Shown here: one piece after another, positions 16,368 through 26,505 of the stretch | How the letters are laid out: each line of letters opens with the position of its first letter | Position numbering within the stretch: position 1 is the first letter of the stretch | Source: Candidatus Kirkpatrickella diaphorinae | GTDB lineage: Bacteria > Pseudomonadota > Alphaproteobacteria > Acetobacterales > Acetobacteraceae | Direction of reading: 5' to 3' | Assembly: GCF_025736875.1 (NCBI RefSeq) | Contig: NZ_CP107052.1 | Span: 1,940,501 to 2,004,500, forward strand | Length of the DNA stretch: 64,000 nucleotides | Notes under the pieces: generated by a model | Told to the model about the DNA's origin: nothing | The model's database searches: none | What the model saw: only the letters and a program-made list of their open reading frames with translations | Made by a program: the position numbers and the translations under genes

Positions 16368-17823
16368 CAGAATGGCGGCCCTGCTGGACGGATTGACCTG
16401 AGCGCGCGATGAGTTCGGTGGTGGAGCAACCTTCAATGATTTTGGCCAGAACGATATGACCGCCATAGGATTTCACAAAATCACCGCCCACGACCTCATC
16501 CTCGCGGTAATCCGCCCCTTTGATGATCGTATCCGGCCGCAGCGTCTCAATCAGTTCACGGGGCGTGTCTTCATCGAAAATGACGACGAGATCCACATCG
16601 CGCAATGCGCTCATGACCGCGGCGCGCGCCTCCTGCGACTGGACAGGCCGCGACGCGCCCTTCAACCTTCTGATCGAGTCATCGCTGTTGAGTCCGACGA
16701 CAAGCTTATCGCCTTCCATGGAAGCCGCGCGGATTAACGCAATGTGGCCGGGGTGCAGCAGGTCGAAACAGCCATTTGTGAAGGCGATGCGCGCCCCGTG
16801 CAAACGCCAGTCTTCCACCACGCTGCGTGCGGTCGCGAGATCGGCCACGCCGTCAAAGCCAAGCGTGTCCGCGACGAGCTTCTGATTAAGCTCCCGCCGC
16901 GACACCACGGAGGTGCCGAGTTTGCTCACGGCGATGGAGGCGGCAGCGGTCGCGATGACAGTGGCGGTTTCAAGGTCATGCCCGGCGGAAAGCACCGCCG
17001 CCACCGCCGCCAGCACCGTATCGCCCGCGCCGGATACGTCAAATACTTCCGACTTATAGGCGGCCTCATGCCGGATGACGCCGTTACGCTGCCAAAGTGT
17101 CATGCCCTTCTCGGAGCGGGTGAGAAGGACATCACCCCCGAATTGCGCCGAAATTACTGCCGCCGCGCGCTCAACATCCGCATCGCTCTGCAACTCAGTT
17201 ATGCCCGCTGCCGTCGCGGCTTCATGGCTGTTGGGCGTGACGAGTGTCGCGCCGCGATAGGCTGAGAAATCGACGCGTTTGGGGTCGATGATTACCGGGA
17301 TGCCACGCGCCTGCGCCGCCGCGATAATCGCGCCGAGGACGCGATCTGTCAGCACGCCTTTGGCGTAGTCAGAGCAGACGAGGACATCCGCATTTTGCAG
17401 CGCCACGCTTGTCCGTTTGATCAGATCATCCTGCGTCGCGTCGGAGAACGTGACAACGCGCTCATCATCAATGCGCACAAGCTGATGCTGTCCGCTCAAC
17501 ACCCTTGTTTTGCTGATGGTGGACCAGCCTGCCTCTGTCACGAGCTGCGTTGTGTCGATATCGCTCTCGACACGCAGCACCTCCCGGAGATTTTCGGCGT
17601 TCTCATCATCCCCCACGACGCCGATGAGGGTGATCTGACAACCCAGAGCCGCAGCATTGGCCGCGACATTGGCGGCGCCCCCCGCAATGGATGCGCAGCG
17701 GGAACGCAGAAGCACGGGGACCGGCGCTTCAGGCGAGAGGCGTTTGACGGCGCCTGAAATATAGCGGTCGACCATGACGTCGCCGACAACCACCAGACGC
17801 CCGAAATGATAATTATCAATCAT
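16360..17823 (-). CDS. hldE: Bifunctional heptose-7-phosphate kinase / heptose-1-phosphate adenylyltransferase
   Basis: Two steps of ADP-heptose synthesis for the LPS inner core. 487 residues, the full two-domain length. The N-terminal ribokinase-like domain has GGAANVAANAAALG and the GAGDT anion-hole motif (DVSGAGDTVLA); the C-terminal cytidylyltransferase-like domain, from about residue 340, has FTNGCFDLLHPGH. Start MIDNYHFGRL at 17823. It follows gmhB by 11 nt and overlaps the AGE-family gene by 8 nt. Confidence 0.96.
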   Translation of the reverse strand: MIDNYHFGRLVVVGDVMVDRYISGAVKRLSPEAPVPVLLRSRCASIAGGAANVAANAAALGCQITLIGVVGDDENAENLREVLRVESDIDTTQLVTEAGWSTISKTRVLSGQHQLVRIDDERVVTFSDATQDDLIKRTSVALQNADVLVCSDYAKGVLTDRVLGAIIAAAQARGIPVIIDPKRVDFSAYRGATLVTPNSHEAATAAGITELQSDADVERAAAVISAQFGGDVLLTRSEKGMTLWQRNGVIRHEAAYKSEVFDVSGAGDTVLAAVAAVLSAGHDLETATVIATAAASIAVSKLGTSVVSRRELNQKLVADTLGFDGVADLATARSVVEDWRLHGARIAFTNGCFDLLHPGHIALIRAASMEGDKLVVGLNSDDSIRRLKGASRPVQSQEARAAVMSALRDVDLVVIFDEDTPRELIETLRPDTIIKGADYREDEVVGGDFVKSYGGHIVLAKIIEGCSTTELIARSGQSVQQGRHSDD

Positions 17824-17834
17824 CGCTGCCTCTT

Positions 17835-18383
17835 CTAACCTTGCTGCCGAACCACGTCCAGAGCGCGCAGAAACACGTCAAGGTCCGCACCATCAAAAAG
17901 GTAACCGGCGATGCCTGCACGCTGGGCCGCCTCAATATCCGTCTGACGGTCACCGATGAGAAAGCTGTGTGCACGATCCAGAGCAAATTGCGCGATCGCT
18001 TTGTTGATCATCCCCGGGGCGGGTTTACGATCAGGGTGATGGCGGCGATATTGCGGTAGGCTGGCGTCAGGGTGGTAGGGGCAATAGAAGAACCCATCAA
18101 TATGCGCGCCATTCTCGTTAAGCTGCGCCTGGATGGCGGCGTGGAAATCCTCAACCGCGTCCGGTGTAAGATAACCGCGCGCCACGCCCGACTGATTGGT
18201 CACGACGATCACGGCGAAGCCGGCTTGATTGAGGCGCGCAATGGCGCGGATCGCGCCGGGGATGAAGACGAGATCCTCAATGCGGTGGGTATAACCCGTG
18301 TCCCGGTTGATGACCCCGTCCCGATCAAGAAAAGCCCCCGGGCGCTGACGAGGATATCGCTGATCTGACCCGTGAGGCGGCAT
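17835..18383 (-). CDS. gmhB: D-glycero-beta-D-manno-heptose 1,7-bisphosphate 7-phosphatase
   Basis: HAD-superfamily phosphatase of the ADP-heptose pathway. About 182 residues from ATG 18381-18383 (MPPHGSDQRY), which starts 4 nt after the hldD stop; a longer frame to 18461 would overlap hldD. The HAD nucleophile motif FLDRDGV, the VTNQSG motif and the late LIGDRQTDIEAA motif are present, with the zinc-loop residues expected for GmhB (C-P-Y-H-P pattern). Confidence 0.94.
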   Translation of the reverse strand: MPPHGSDQRYPRQRPGAFLDRDGVINRDTGYTHRIEDLVFIPGAIRAIARLNQAGFAVIVVTNQSGVARGYLTPDAVEDFHAAIQAQLNENGAHIDGFFYCPYHPDASLPQYRRHHPDRKPAPGMINKAIAQFALDRAHSFLIGDRQTDIEAAQRAGIAGYLFDGADLDVFLRALDVVRQQG

Positions 18384-18387
18384 CGCG

Positions 18388-19395
18388 TTAAAGCGCGTTC
18401 TGAGCGTCATGGAGGTGTCGCACATAACGTTGGACACCTTCCGAGACGGACGTAAAGACATGGTCGCACCCGATGCGGCGCAATGCGGTTAAGTCAGCCT
18501 GGGTGAAGCACTGATATTTCCCCCTCAGGCTTTCCGGAAAAGGAATGTACTCAATGAGGCCGGACTGGACCAGCGCTTCGAGGCTCACCGGTTTTCTGCC
18601 GTTGATCTGCAACATTGTATTGACGACGGCGGCCGCGACATCATTGAAAGGGCGTGCCTCGCCTGAACCGAGATTGAACACGCCGCTTTTCTCCGGATGG
18701 TCAAAAAACCACAGATTGACGGCGACAGCATCTTCCACGAACAGGAAATCCCGCTTCTGCTCACCCGCCGCGCAATCCCCATAGGCGCCGAAGAGTTTGA
18801 CGCGCTCATCCGCGATGAATTGCTGGTAATTGTGATAGGCAACCGAAGCCATCCGGCCTTTATGCTGTTCATGCGGGCCATAAACATTGAAGTATCTCAA
18901 GCCCACAAGTTGCGCCCGCCTCCCTGGGAGTGATTTGCGCACGATACGGTCAAAAAGCAGCTTGGAATAACCATAGACGTTCAGAGGCTTTTCGAAAGCC
19001 GGGTCTTCAACGAATTTTATCGAAGCGCCATAGGTCGCGGCGCTGGAGGCGTAAATGAGACGTGTCCCCGTCATGCCGCATCTTTCAAGAAGCAGGCGGC
19101 TCGTCTCATAATTATTCGCCATCATGTAGCGTCCATCATGTTCCATCGTGTCTGAGCACGCGCCCTGATGGAATATGGCCTCCACATCATCAAACTCTCC
19201 CGACCTGAAACGGGTGTAGAAATCGTTTTTGTCGATAAAATCGGAGAGATCGAGCGAGAGGAGGTTTTGAAACTTCTCACCGCGCTTCAGATGATCAACG
19301 GCGATCACATCCTTATAGCCGCGTGCATTGAGCGCCCTGACAAGGTTGCTGCCAATAAAGCCCGCCGCGCCGGTGACAATGATGCGATTCGACAT
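18388..19395 (-). CDS. hldD: ADP-L-glycero-D-manno-heptose-6-epimerase
   Basis: Short-chain dehydrogenase-type epimerase, last step of ADP-L-heptose synthesis. About 335 residues from ATG 19393-19395. The Rossmann motif [13 protein letters not shown] is at the N-terminus, and the active site Ser with the YGYSK tetrad (Tyr, Lys) is near residue 145. An in-frame start at 19422 would add nine residues. It is the first gene of the hldD-gmhB-hldE-AGE cluster and is divergent from ileS, so the shared 155 bp gap holds both promoters. Confidence 0.95.
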   Translation of the reverse strand: MSNRIIVTGAAGFIGSNLVRALNARGYKDVIAVDHLKRGEKFQNLLSLDLSDFIDKNDFYTRFRSGEFDDVEAIFHQGACSDTMEHDGRYMMANNYETSRLLLERCGMTGTRLIYASSAATYGASIKFVEDPAFEKPLNVYGYSKLLFDRIVRKSLPGRRAQLVGLRYFNVYGPHEQHKGRMASVAYHNYQQFIADERVKLFGAYGDCAAGEQKRDFLFVEDAVAVNLWFFDHPEKSGVFNLGSGEARPFNDVAAAVVNTMLQINGRKPVSLEALVQSGLIEYIPFPESLRGKYQCFTQADLTALRRIGCDHVFTSVSEGVQRYVRHLHDAQNAL

Positions 19396-19550
19396 GATAT
19401 CTCCAGAAATACAGCCCGACATTCACCCGCGATCTTAACCGGCGCATGAAAGGTTTTACAATGATGGCGATCCGAATGCGTTGACGAGACCCGCGTGATG
19501 CGCCCGGTTACAAGAACGGGCTTGACCGCAACCGTCCCGATTGCGCATAG

Positions 19551-22499
19551 ATGAGCGCTCTTTTCCCTGCCCGAATGACGATCATCATGCCCGAAAATCA
19601 GAATAGCTCATCATCTGGGCACGACCCGAAAGACCAGTATCGCGACACTGTCTTTCTGCCGCGGACCAGCTTCGCCATGCGCGGTAACCTCCCGACGCGT
19701 GAGCCGGAATTGCTGGCCCGATGGGAAAAATCCAGGCTTGATGCCCGTATCGCCGCCGGACATGCGGGGAAAGACGTCTTCACACTCCATGACGGCCCGC
19801 CTTACGCGAACGGGCATCTTCATATCGGCCATGCGCTGAACAAGATCAACAAGGATATCATCAATCGCGCGCAACGCATGTCCGGCAGGGATGTGCGTTA
19901 TATTCCCGGCTGGGACTGCCATGGTCTGCCGATTGAATGGCGGGTTGAGGAAGAATATCGCAAATCGGGCCGTCATAAGGAGGATGTGCCGATCATCCAG
20001 TTCCGGGCCGAGTGCCGCGAATATGCCCGGCACTGGCTGGAGGTGCAGTCAAAGGAATTTCAGAGGCTGGGCGTGCAAGGGGAGTGGGCGAACCGCTACG
20101 CCACCATGGATTTCGCCTCTGAAGCGGCCATCGTGGGAGAAATCGGTAAATTTCTGCTGAATGGCGCGCTTTACCGGGCGCTGCGGCCTGTCATGTGGAG
20201 CCCTGTTGAGAAAACCGCGCTCGCTGAGGCTGAGATCGAATATCACGACATCACCTCCACCGCGATTTACGTCGCATTCCCGGTGACTCATGACCCCACC
20301 CCCCACCGGGAATTGCTGGAAACAGCGTGCGTCATCTGGACGACCACACCTTGGACGATTCCCGCCAACCGCGCGATCGCCTTTGGACGTGACATTGATT
20401 ATGTCGTCATCTCAGTTGTTGCGCGCGCTGAGGATAGTCTGGTCGTGCCCGGGCAGAAACTCCTCATCGCGGAAGCTCGTCTTGAGGATTTCAGCCGTCA
20501 GGCTGGCATCATCGAATATAAAATCGATCGGTACGTGGCCGGGGAATTGCTGGAGGGCGTCATCTGCGCGCATCCCCTGCATGGGCAGGGTTACGATTTC
20601 GACGTGCCTCTGTTGCCCGCTGATTACGTCAAGACAGATGCGGGGACGGGGCTTGTCCATACAGCACCGGCCCATGGCGTGGATGATTACCAGCTCGGCC
20701 GTCGCTTCGGGCTGGAAGTGACGGAATATGTCCAGGATGACGGCACTTACGCCCCGGATGTGCCGCTTTTTGCAGGGCAACATGTCTTCAAGGCCGCAGG
20801 GCCCGTCTGCACGGCCCTGTCTCGCGTCATGCGGAAATCCATAACCGCCCATACTGTGCCGGCCGGGCTCGTGGCGCAGCACGCGATTGAACATAGCTAT
20901 CCCCACTCCTGGCGCTCCCGCAAGCCGATCATCTTCCGGGCGACGCCGCAATGGTTCATCCAGATGGATGGCGAGACGAAACTCCGTGAGCGCGCGCTTC
21001 AGGCATTGCAGGATGTGACCTTTGTCCCCGCCGCCGCGCGCAACCGCCTCACCTCCATGGTGGCGCAGCGCCCGGATTGGTGCATCAGCCGTCAACGCGC
21101 CTGGGGCGTGCCCATTGCTGTCTTTGTTGAAAAGAAAACCGGCGAGGTGCTGCGGGACGCGGCGGTGATGGCGCGTATCGTCGCGGCGTTCGAGCAGTAT
21201 GGCGCGGATATCTGGTATACGGAACCAGCTTCGACCTTCCTCGGGCCGGAGCAGGACCCGGATCTCTACGAGCAGGTTTTTGATATCGTCGATGTGTGGT
21301 TTGAAAGCGGGGCCACCCATAGTTTCGTGCTGAAGGGCCAGCGCCTGAATGCCCCGGCCGATCTCTATCTTGAAGGCTCGGATCAGCACCGTGGCTGGTT
21401 TCAGTCTTCCCTGTTGGAAAGTGTCGGCACGACAGGACATGCGCCTTTCAAAACTTTGGTGACGAATGGCTTTGTTCTGGATGAGCAGGGGCGCAAAATG
21501 TCCAAATCTCTGGGCAATGTCGTCGCGCCGGATGAAGTGACGCAATCCCTCGGGGCGGATATTCTGCGGTTGTGGGTTGCAAATTCCGACAGTCATGAGG
21601 ACCTCCGGATTGGCAAGGAGATCCTGAAACAGCAGGGTGAACTTTACCGACGTCTGCGCAATACATTGCGATGGGTGCTCGGCGCGCTGGATGGATTTAC
21701 GGAAAAAGAGAAGCAGGATTATGCGGATCTGCCTGACCTGGAGCGCTGTATCCTCCACCGTCTGAGCGAAGTGTATGATGTGGTCGCCAATGCTGTGCGC
21801 ACCCATCATTGGGTGGGTGTCTATCCCTTCCTCCATCAATTCTGCGCCAATGACCTGTCGGCATTTTATTTCGATATCCGCAAAGATGTCATTTATTGTG
21901 ATGCTGCATCCTCCCCGCGTCGTCGCGCGGCGCGGACGGTGCTTGACATCCTGCACCGCGCCCTCTCAACGTGGCTCGCGCCAGTCCTTGTCTTTACGGC
22001 GGAAGAGGCATGGACGGCCCGTTTCGGCAGCAAAGAGTCCGTGCATCTCCAGAATTTCTTCAAGCCGGATGCGTCATGGTATAATGAAAAACTGGGCGCG
22101 TGCTGGAGCAAATTACGCGGATTACGGCGCGTCATCACGTCGGAGCTTGAAGTGGCGCGGCGTGACGGGTTGATCCGTTCCTCCCTTGAAGCGCGCGTCA
22201 ACCTGCCTTTGACGCCGCAGGAAGACGCGGTTTTTGGTGAAGTTGACTGGAGCGAGCTGGCCATCGTCTCCGAGGTGGAAATCATGATCCAGATGAATGC
22301 CGCACCGATTTACCTGGATGCATCGGATGAGGCGCCTGCCTTGGATGGCGTGACGGAGCAACATGGCATCCCCACCATCAGCGTCGCGCGCGGCGAAAAA
22401 TGTGCGCGATGCTGGCGCGTGCTGCCTGAAGTCGGCACGGACGCGCATCACCCGCATTTATGCCTGCGATGCACCGACGTTGTGACCGAGGCCGCCTGA
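19551..22499 (+). CDS. ileS: Isoleucyl-tRNA synthetase
   Basis: Class I aminoacyl-tRNA synthetase, about 982 residues. HIGH motif in GHLHIGHAL, KMSKS in GRKMSKSLGN, an editing domain between them, and a C-terminal zinc ribbon (CARC ... CLRC). The first ATG is at 19551; in-frame ATGs at 19575 and 19587 are plausible, because conserved sequence begins only near the YRDTVFLPRT segment and no ribosome site stands out. Its stop overlaps the lspA start as TGATG. Confidence 0.96.
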   Translation: MSALFPARMTIIMPENQNSSSSGHDPKDQYRDTVFLPRTSFAMRGNLPTREPELLARWEKSRLDARIAAGHAGKDVFTLHDGPPYANGHLHIGHALNKINKDIINRAQRMSGRDVRYIPGWDCHGLPIEWRVEEEYRKSGRHKEDVPIIQFRAECREYARHWLEVQSKEFQRLGVQGEWANRYATMDFASEAAIVGEIGKFLLNGALYRALRPVMWSPVEKTALAEAEIEYHDITSTAIYVAFPVTHDPTPHRELLETACVIWTTTPWTIPANRAIAFGRDIDYVVISVVARAEDSLVVPGQKLLIAEARLEDFSRQAGIIEYKIDRYVAGELLEGVICAHPLHGQGYDFDVPLLPADYVKTDAGTGLVHTAPAHGVDDYQLGRRFGLEVTEYVQDDGTYAPDVPLFAGQHVFKAAGPVCTALSRVMRKSITAHTVPAGLVAQHAIEHSYPHSWRSRKPIIFRATPQWFIQMDGETKLRERALQALQDVTFVPAAARNRLTSMVAQRPDWCISRQRAWGVPIAVFVEKKTGEVLRDAAVMARIVAAFEQYGADIWYTEPASTFLGPEQDPDLYEQVFDIVDVWFESGATHSFVLKGQRLNAPADLYLEGSDQHRGWFQSSLLESVGTTGHAPFKTLVTNGFVLDEQGRKMSKSLGNVVAPDEVTQSLGADILRLWVANSDSHEDLRIGKEILKQQGELYRRLRNTLRWVLGALDGFTEKEKQDYADLPDLERCILHRLSEVYDVVANAVRTHHWVGVYPFLHQFCANDLSAFYFDIRKDVIYCDAASSPRRRAARTVLDILHRALSTWLAPVLVFTAEEAWTARFGSKESVHLQNFFKPDASWYNEKLGACWSKLRGLRRVITSELEVARRDGLIRSSLEARVNLPLTPQEDAVFGEVDWSELAIVSEVEIMIQMNAAPIYLDASDEAPALDGVTEQHGIPTISVARGEKCARCWRVLPEVGTDAHHPHLCLRCTDVVTEAA

Positions 22500-23023
22500 T
22501 GTCGGGATTGTCGCCGACTCAGCAGAATGCGACGACGCAGCGTCATATTCCGGGCGGTGCCGTGGCGGGGTTGATCATTCTCCTCGCGGACCAGGTCAGT
22601 AAATATTGGATACTTTATATTTACGACCTGCCTGCGAAGATCTCTGTGCCCGTTCTGTCATGGTTCAACCTGACGATGGTGTGGAACAGGGCCGTGACGT
22701 TCGGCATGTTGGGCGGGTTAGGGAAGTGGGCGCCGTGGATTTTCAGTTCCCTCGCTCTTCTGGCCGTGGCCGTCCTTATTTATGTGATGATGACGACGCC
22801 ACGCCGCTTTGTCGCGATCGCTTCAGGGATGATCGCGGGCGGCGCCATTGGCAATGTGCTGGACCGATTGCGCCTGGGCGCGGTTGTCGACTTCATCCAT
22901 TTGCATGCTGCGGGATGGAATTGGTTTGTTTTCAACATTGCGGACATGGCCATTGATGTCGGTGTTGCGTTATGGATTCTGGACCGCTTAATTTTAGATC
23001 GGCAGGCACGATGCGATGCCTGA
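22499..23023 (+). CDS. lspA: Prolipoprotein signal peptidase (signal peptidase II)
   Basis: Inner-membrane aspartic protease that cleaves lipoprotein signal peptides. About 174 residues with four hydrophobic segments. The catalytic Asp motifs are GNVLDRLRLG and FNIADMAIDVGV. ATG 22499 overlaps the ileS TGA; the longer in-frame start at 22460 lies inside ileS. The ileS-lspA pair is standard in proteobacteria. It would process the several lipoproteins of this window. Confidence 0.95.
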   Translation: MSGLSPTQQNATTQRHIPGGAVAGLIILLADQVSKYWILYIYDLPAKISVPVLSWFNLTMVWNRAVTFGMLGGLGKWAPWIFSSLALLAVAVLIYVMMTTPRRFVAIASGMIAGGAIGNVLDRLRLGAVVDFIHLHAAGWNWFVFNIADMAIDVGVALWILDRLILDRQARCDA

Positions 23024-23065
23024 ACCCCTTGTCGAGTCACAGGCTAACGCGTAAGGTTTGACACG

Positions 23066-23605
23066 ATGGCAAAGCAAATGATCCTCCGCGTGCAACGCTT
23101 CGTTGCTGTTTCTGGTGTGCTGGTGGCGTTACCGGGCTGTTCCGGCTCTGACCTGTCACGTGCCTTCGGGCTGGAGCGCTCCATGCCGGATGAATATACC
23201 GTCACGACGCAGCCGCCCCTTTCCATGCCGCCAGGGAGTGACCTCAACCTACCCGGAGAGGGCGGGCGCAAGCTCAATGACTCCGCCAGTATGCAGGCGC
23301 TTGAGACGCTGGCGCCCGAAATGGCGTTACGCCGTGGCGTCAGTCAGGACAGTGCCGGGCAGCGTGATCTCGTCAAAAATCTGGATGAGGCGGCGTCCAA
23401 CCCGCAGGCGGGACAGGAATTGCAGGGCCATAATGGTGACCTTGCGGATCAGATCCTCTTCTGGAGGGGACGGCCACAGGATGCCGTTGTTGATGGAGAG
23501 GCTGAAAACCGCCGTATTCGGGATGCCTCCGCCATGGGGCGCAATCCGGCAACGGGGGTGACCCGTGTTAAACCGCCATCCAAGGGCTTTCTCGGCGTCT
23601 TCTGA
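23066..23605 (+). CDS. DUF3035-type lipoprotein
   Basis: About 179 residues with a signal peptide and lipobox (VALPGC). The layout, a short Pro-rich segment beginning near PDEYTVTTQPPLSMPPG, matches DUF3035 lipoproteins that follow lspA in many alphaproteobacteria. Function is not established; a role in outer membrane biogenesis has been guessed from context only. It is 42 nt after lspA and 12 nt before mutL on the same strand. Confidence 0.8.
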   Translation: MAKQMILRVQRFVAVSGVLVALPGCSGSDLSRAFGLERSMPDEYTVTTQPPLSMPPGSDLNLPGEGGRKLNDSASMQALETLAPEMALRRGVSQDSAGQRDLVKNLDEAASNPQAGQELQGHNGDLADQILFWRGRPQDAVVDGEAENRRIRDASAMGRNPATGVTRVKPPSKGFLGVF

Positions 23606-23617
23606 GGCCGCAACGGT

Positions 23618-25585
23618 ATGACGCACCCACCCGCGCCGAACCGCCCCCAAATCTGCCGCCTCTCCAATCATGTGATCGACCTGATCGCCGCGGGTGAGGT
23701 AATTGAACGGCCCGCCGCGGCGCTGAAAGAGCTCGTTGAAAACGCGGTTGATTCCGGCGCGACGGAAGTCCAGGTCGCCTTGAATGGTGGCGGGGTGGAC
23801 CGCATTGAAGTGCAGGATAATGGCTGCGGTATGACGGCCGATGACCTGACTCTGGCCGTTGAACGTCATTGCACCTCCAAATTATCGGACGGTAATCTCT
23901 CACATATCCGCACACTTGGTTTCCGCGGTGAGGCCCTGCCGTCCATCGGTGCGAGTGCGCGGCTTTTGATGGTGTCGCGTGTCCCGGATGCGGATACGGC
24001 CTGGGCCATCCGGGTTGAAGGTGGCCAGATCACCCCGCCGGCCCCCGTCGCCGGGACTTTCGGCACGCGCGCCGTGGTGGAGGATCTGTTTTTCGCGACC
24101 CCCGCCCGGCGAAAATTCCTCAAATCCGTAAGAGTGGAAAGCGGCCATGCTGAGGCGGTCATGCGCCGCATCGCGCTGTCAACGCCGCATTGCGCCATTA
24201 AATTCAGTCTCGATAACCGTGTCATCATCGACCTGCCCATACAATCGGCTGAAGCGCGCGCAAAAGCCATTCTGGGCGAAAGTGAAGGGCTTTGCATCCT
24301 GGATGAGCAGCGTGATGCGATGCATCTCAGCGGCTTCATCTGCGGTCCCGCCGCCACGCGGGCGACGGCCTCCGGGCAGTTTATGTCCGTCAATGGCCGC
24401 GCCGTGAATGACCCGCTTCTTAAAACGGCGATCCGCGTCGCTTATCGACCTTTGATTGAGGCCGGGCGCTTTCCCATCCTCGCATTATCTCTGGACCTCC
24501 CGTCCGAGGAAGTGGACGTCAATGTCCATCCCGCGAAAACGGAACTGAGATTCGCGCGGGAGGCGGAGGTGCGGTCCTTTGTCATAGGCGCTCTCCAACG
24601 TGCTTTGGGTTTAGGGGCCGGACAATCCGGCCATCATGCTCAGTTGCGGGGGGCGCGTCCGACGATACGCTACCCGCAAGATAAGATTCCGCGCCCGGAT
24701 GGTCCAAGCGGAGAAGGCGTCGCATCGCACCGTTTAGACCCGATGCCCTATCAGGGTCGGCTTGGCATGGCGCGCCATGACAGCCCCGCGCGCGCCCTTC
24801 GTTACCCCACGCCGACGGGCGATGTCGGGACAGTCATGACGCCCGTGACCGTTGCGGATATCGAAGCGCAACTTGCCAGCGGCAGCATCCAATCGGACGG
24901 TATGTCGGATGGCAATGAGGGCTTCCGCCCGTCAGCGCGGGTGCTTCCCCACCCGAGAGATGCTGCGCCAACGGATGATGCCGCACCGCACCCGCTGGGC
25001 GCGCCAGTGGCGCAGGTTCTCGACACATATATCATCGCCGTGGCGGATGATGGGGATCTCGTCCTTGTGGATCAGCATGCCGCGCATGAACGCCTGACGC
25101 ATGAGCATCTCCTATGCCAATGGTCGGAAGGGCAGATCAGGACGCAGCGCCTCCTCCTGCCGGAAATCATCTCGCTCTCCGCCCCGCAGCTTGATGCCAT
25201 GCTGTCTTACACGGAATCTCTGGCGCGTCTCGGGCTTGAAATTGACCGTTTCGGGGTGGACAGCCTTGTCCTGAGAACCATCCCGGTGCTGCTGCAAGGT
25301 TCGGACGCTGCGGGGCTGATCTGTGATCTGTCCGAGGAGCTGATGGATGACGCGCTGGTGACGCCGGGGGAAGCCGCCGCGATTGAACGCAGGATCGATG
25401 CGGTCATCGCGAGAATGGCGTGTCATGGGAGTGTCCGGTCAGGCCGTCGTCTACAGGCTGAGGAAATGTCCGCGCTTTTACGGCAGATGGAAGCCACACC
25501 CCGCGCCAATACCTGCTCCCACGGGCGGCCAACCTGGCTGAAACTCAGCAAAAATGAAATTGAACGCCTCTTCGGGCGACGGTAA
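23618..25585 (+). CDS. mutL: DNA mismatch repair protein MutL
   Basis: About 655 residues. The N-terminal GHKL ATPase has the ELVENAVDSGA and DNGCGM motifs and GFRGEALPSIG. The C-terminal dimerisation domain carries the endonuclease motif DQHAAHERLTHE (the DQHA-x2-E-x4-E pattern), with the supporting ACHGSVRSG and CSHGRPT motifs, so it looks nicking-proficient, unlike the E. coli protein. A variable linker lies at about residues 330-460. The transcript ends at a strong hairpin. Confidence 0.96.
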   Translation: MTHPPAPNRPQICRLSNHVIDLIAAGEVIERPAAALKELVENAVDSGATEVQVALNGGGVDRIEVQDNGCGMTADDLTLAVERHCTSKLSDGNLSHIRTLGFRGEALPSIGASARLLMVSRVPDADTAWAIRVEGGQITPPAPVAGTFGTRAVVEDLFFATPARRKFLKSVRVESGHAEAVMRRIALSTPHCAIKFSLDNRVIIDLPIQSAEARAKAILGESEGLCILDEQRDAMHLSGFICGPAATRATASGQFMSVNGRAVNDPLLKTAIRVAYRPLIEAGRFPILALSLDLPSEEVDVNVHPAKTELRFAREAEVRSFVIGALQRALGLGAGQSGHHAQLRGARPTIRYPQDKIPRPDGPSGEGVASHRLDPMPYQGRLGMARHDSPARALRYPTPTGDVGTVMTPVTVADIEAQLASGSIQSDGMSDGNEGFRPSARVLPHPRDAAPTDDAAPHPLGAPVAQVLDTYIIAVADDGDLVLVDQHAAHERLTHEHLLCQWSEGQIRTQRLLLPEIISLSAPQLDAMLSYTESLARLGLEIDRFGVDSLVLRTIPVLLQGSDAAGLICDLSEELMDDALVTPGEAAAIERRIDAVIARMACHGSVRSGRRLQAEEMSALLRQMEATPRANTCSHGRPTWLKLSKNEIERLFGRR

Positions 25586-25593
25586 CACGCAAC

Positions 25594-25615
25594 AGGACTT
25601 TCGTCCTATTTTTTT
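25594..25615 (+). terminator. Rho-independent terminator after mutL
   Basis: AGGAC / GTCCT stem (25594-25598, 25603-25607) with loop TTTC, followed by A and seven T. The T-tract overlaps the stop codon of the convergent EamA gene at 25606-25608. Confidence 0.8.
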
Positions 25616-26505
25616 GCGCTGGAAGGTGATTTGACCTTTCGGAACAGGACATTACCCGCTGAAGCGCCCATCACGCAGATGATGCCCATCCATTGGGACA
25701 GGTAAAGCGCCTCCCCGAGGAATATAATCCCGGAGAAACTGCCGAATGCTGGTTCCAGGCTCAGGAGAATGCCCAGTTCACGCGGATTGAGACGACGCAT
25801 CGCGATGATTTCCAGCAAATAAGGGATCGCGGAGGAAAGCACGGCAATCCAGATTGCGGTCAGGCTTGCTGAAGGGTTGGCGTAAGCTGTGGGGAGGGCG
25901 ATCACGAAGCAGGGCAGGAGGAGGAGTCCGGCAAAACTCATGCCAATCGCGGCGGCCTGTGCGCCCGGCACCACTTTACTGACGCGTGTCCCGGCGAGAA
26001 GGTAAATAATCCAACCGACAGCGCTACATAAAGCGGCGGCGACACCGATCGGGTCAACATTATGAAAGGACCTGTCCGGCCGGAGGATCAGGAAGAGGCC
26101 GATCATGACGATCAACGCCCAGAATATATCCATCCAACGCCGTGAGCCGAACAGGGCCAATGAGAGCGGACCGATAAATTCAATTGTGACGGCGAGGCCC
26201 AAAGCCATCCGGCTGAGCGCGATATAGAAAAAGAGGTTCATCATCGCCATGGCCGCGCCATAGGGGATGAAGAGCTTGATATTGGCGCGGGTCAGATATT
26301 CAACGCGCGGCCGCACCAGGATGAGGAGCATGACGGAGGCCAGGCAGACGCGAAGTCCCACCATCTGCTCGGCGGAAAATGTGCCAAAAAGATTTTTGGC
26401 CATCGCCGCGCCGATCTCGAAAGACGACATTCCGGTAACAAGGGCGAGCACAGCCTGTACACGTGACCATCCCCGCGACTTCCGACCGAAACGCAGGAGG
26501 CGCAT
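25606..26505 (-). CDS. EamA/RhtA-like inner-membrane permease
   Basis: About 299 residues with ten hydrophobic segments in two repeated EamA halves, typical of drug/metabolite transporters. The closest known layout is RhtA, a threonine/homoserine exporter, but the substrate is not readable from the sequence. The start (MRLLRFGRK) overlaps the parE stop as TAATG, so it is co-translated with parE. The end meets the mutL terminator. Confidence 0.85.
   Translation of the reverse strand: MRLLRFGRKSRGWSRVQAVLALVTGMSSFEIGAAMAKNLFGTFSAEQMVGLRVCLASVMLLILVRPRVEYLTRANIKLFIPYGAAMAMMNLFFYIALSRMALGLAVTIEFIGPLSLALFGSRRWMDIFWALIVMIGLFLILRPDRSFHNVDPIGVAAALCSAVGWIIYLLAGTRVSKVVPGAQAAAIGMSFAGLLLLPCFVIALPTAYANPSASLTAIWIAVLSSAIPYLLEIIAMRRLNPRELGILLSLEPAFGSFSGIIFLGEALYLSQWMGIICVMGASAGNVLFRKVKSPSSAKK

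Noticed and set aside
20412-21956. 514-codon open frame antisense to ileS
   Set aside because: Shadow of a high-GC coding gene; ileS is certain on the plus strand.
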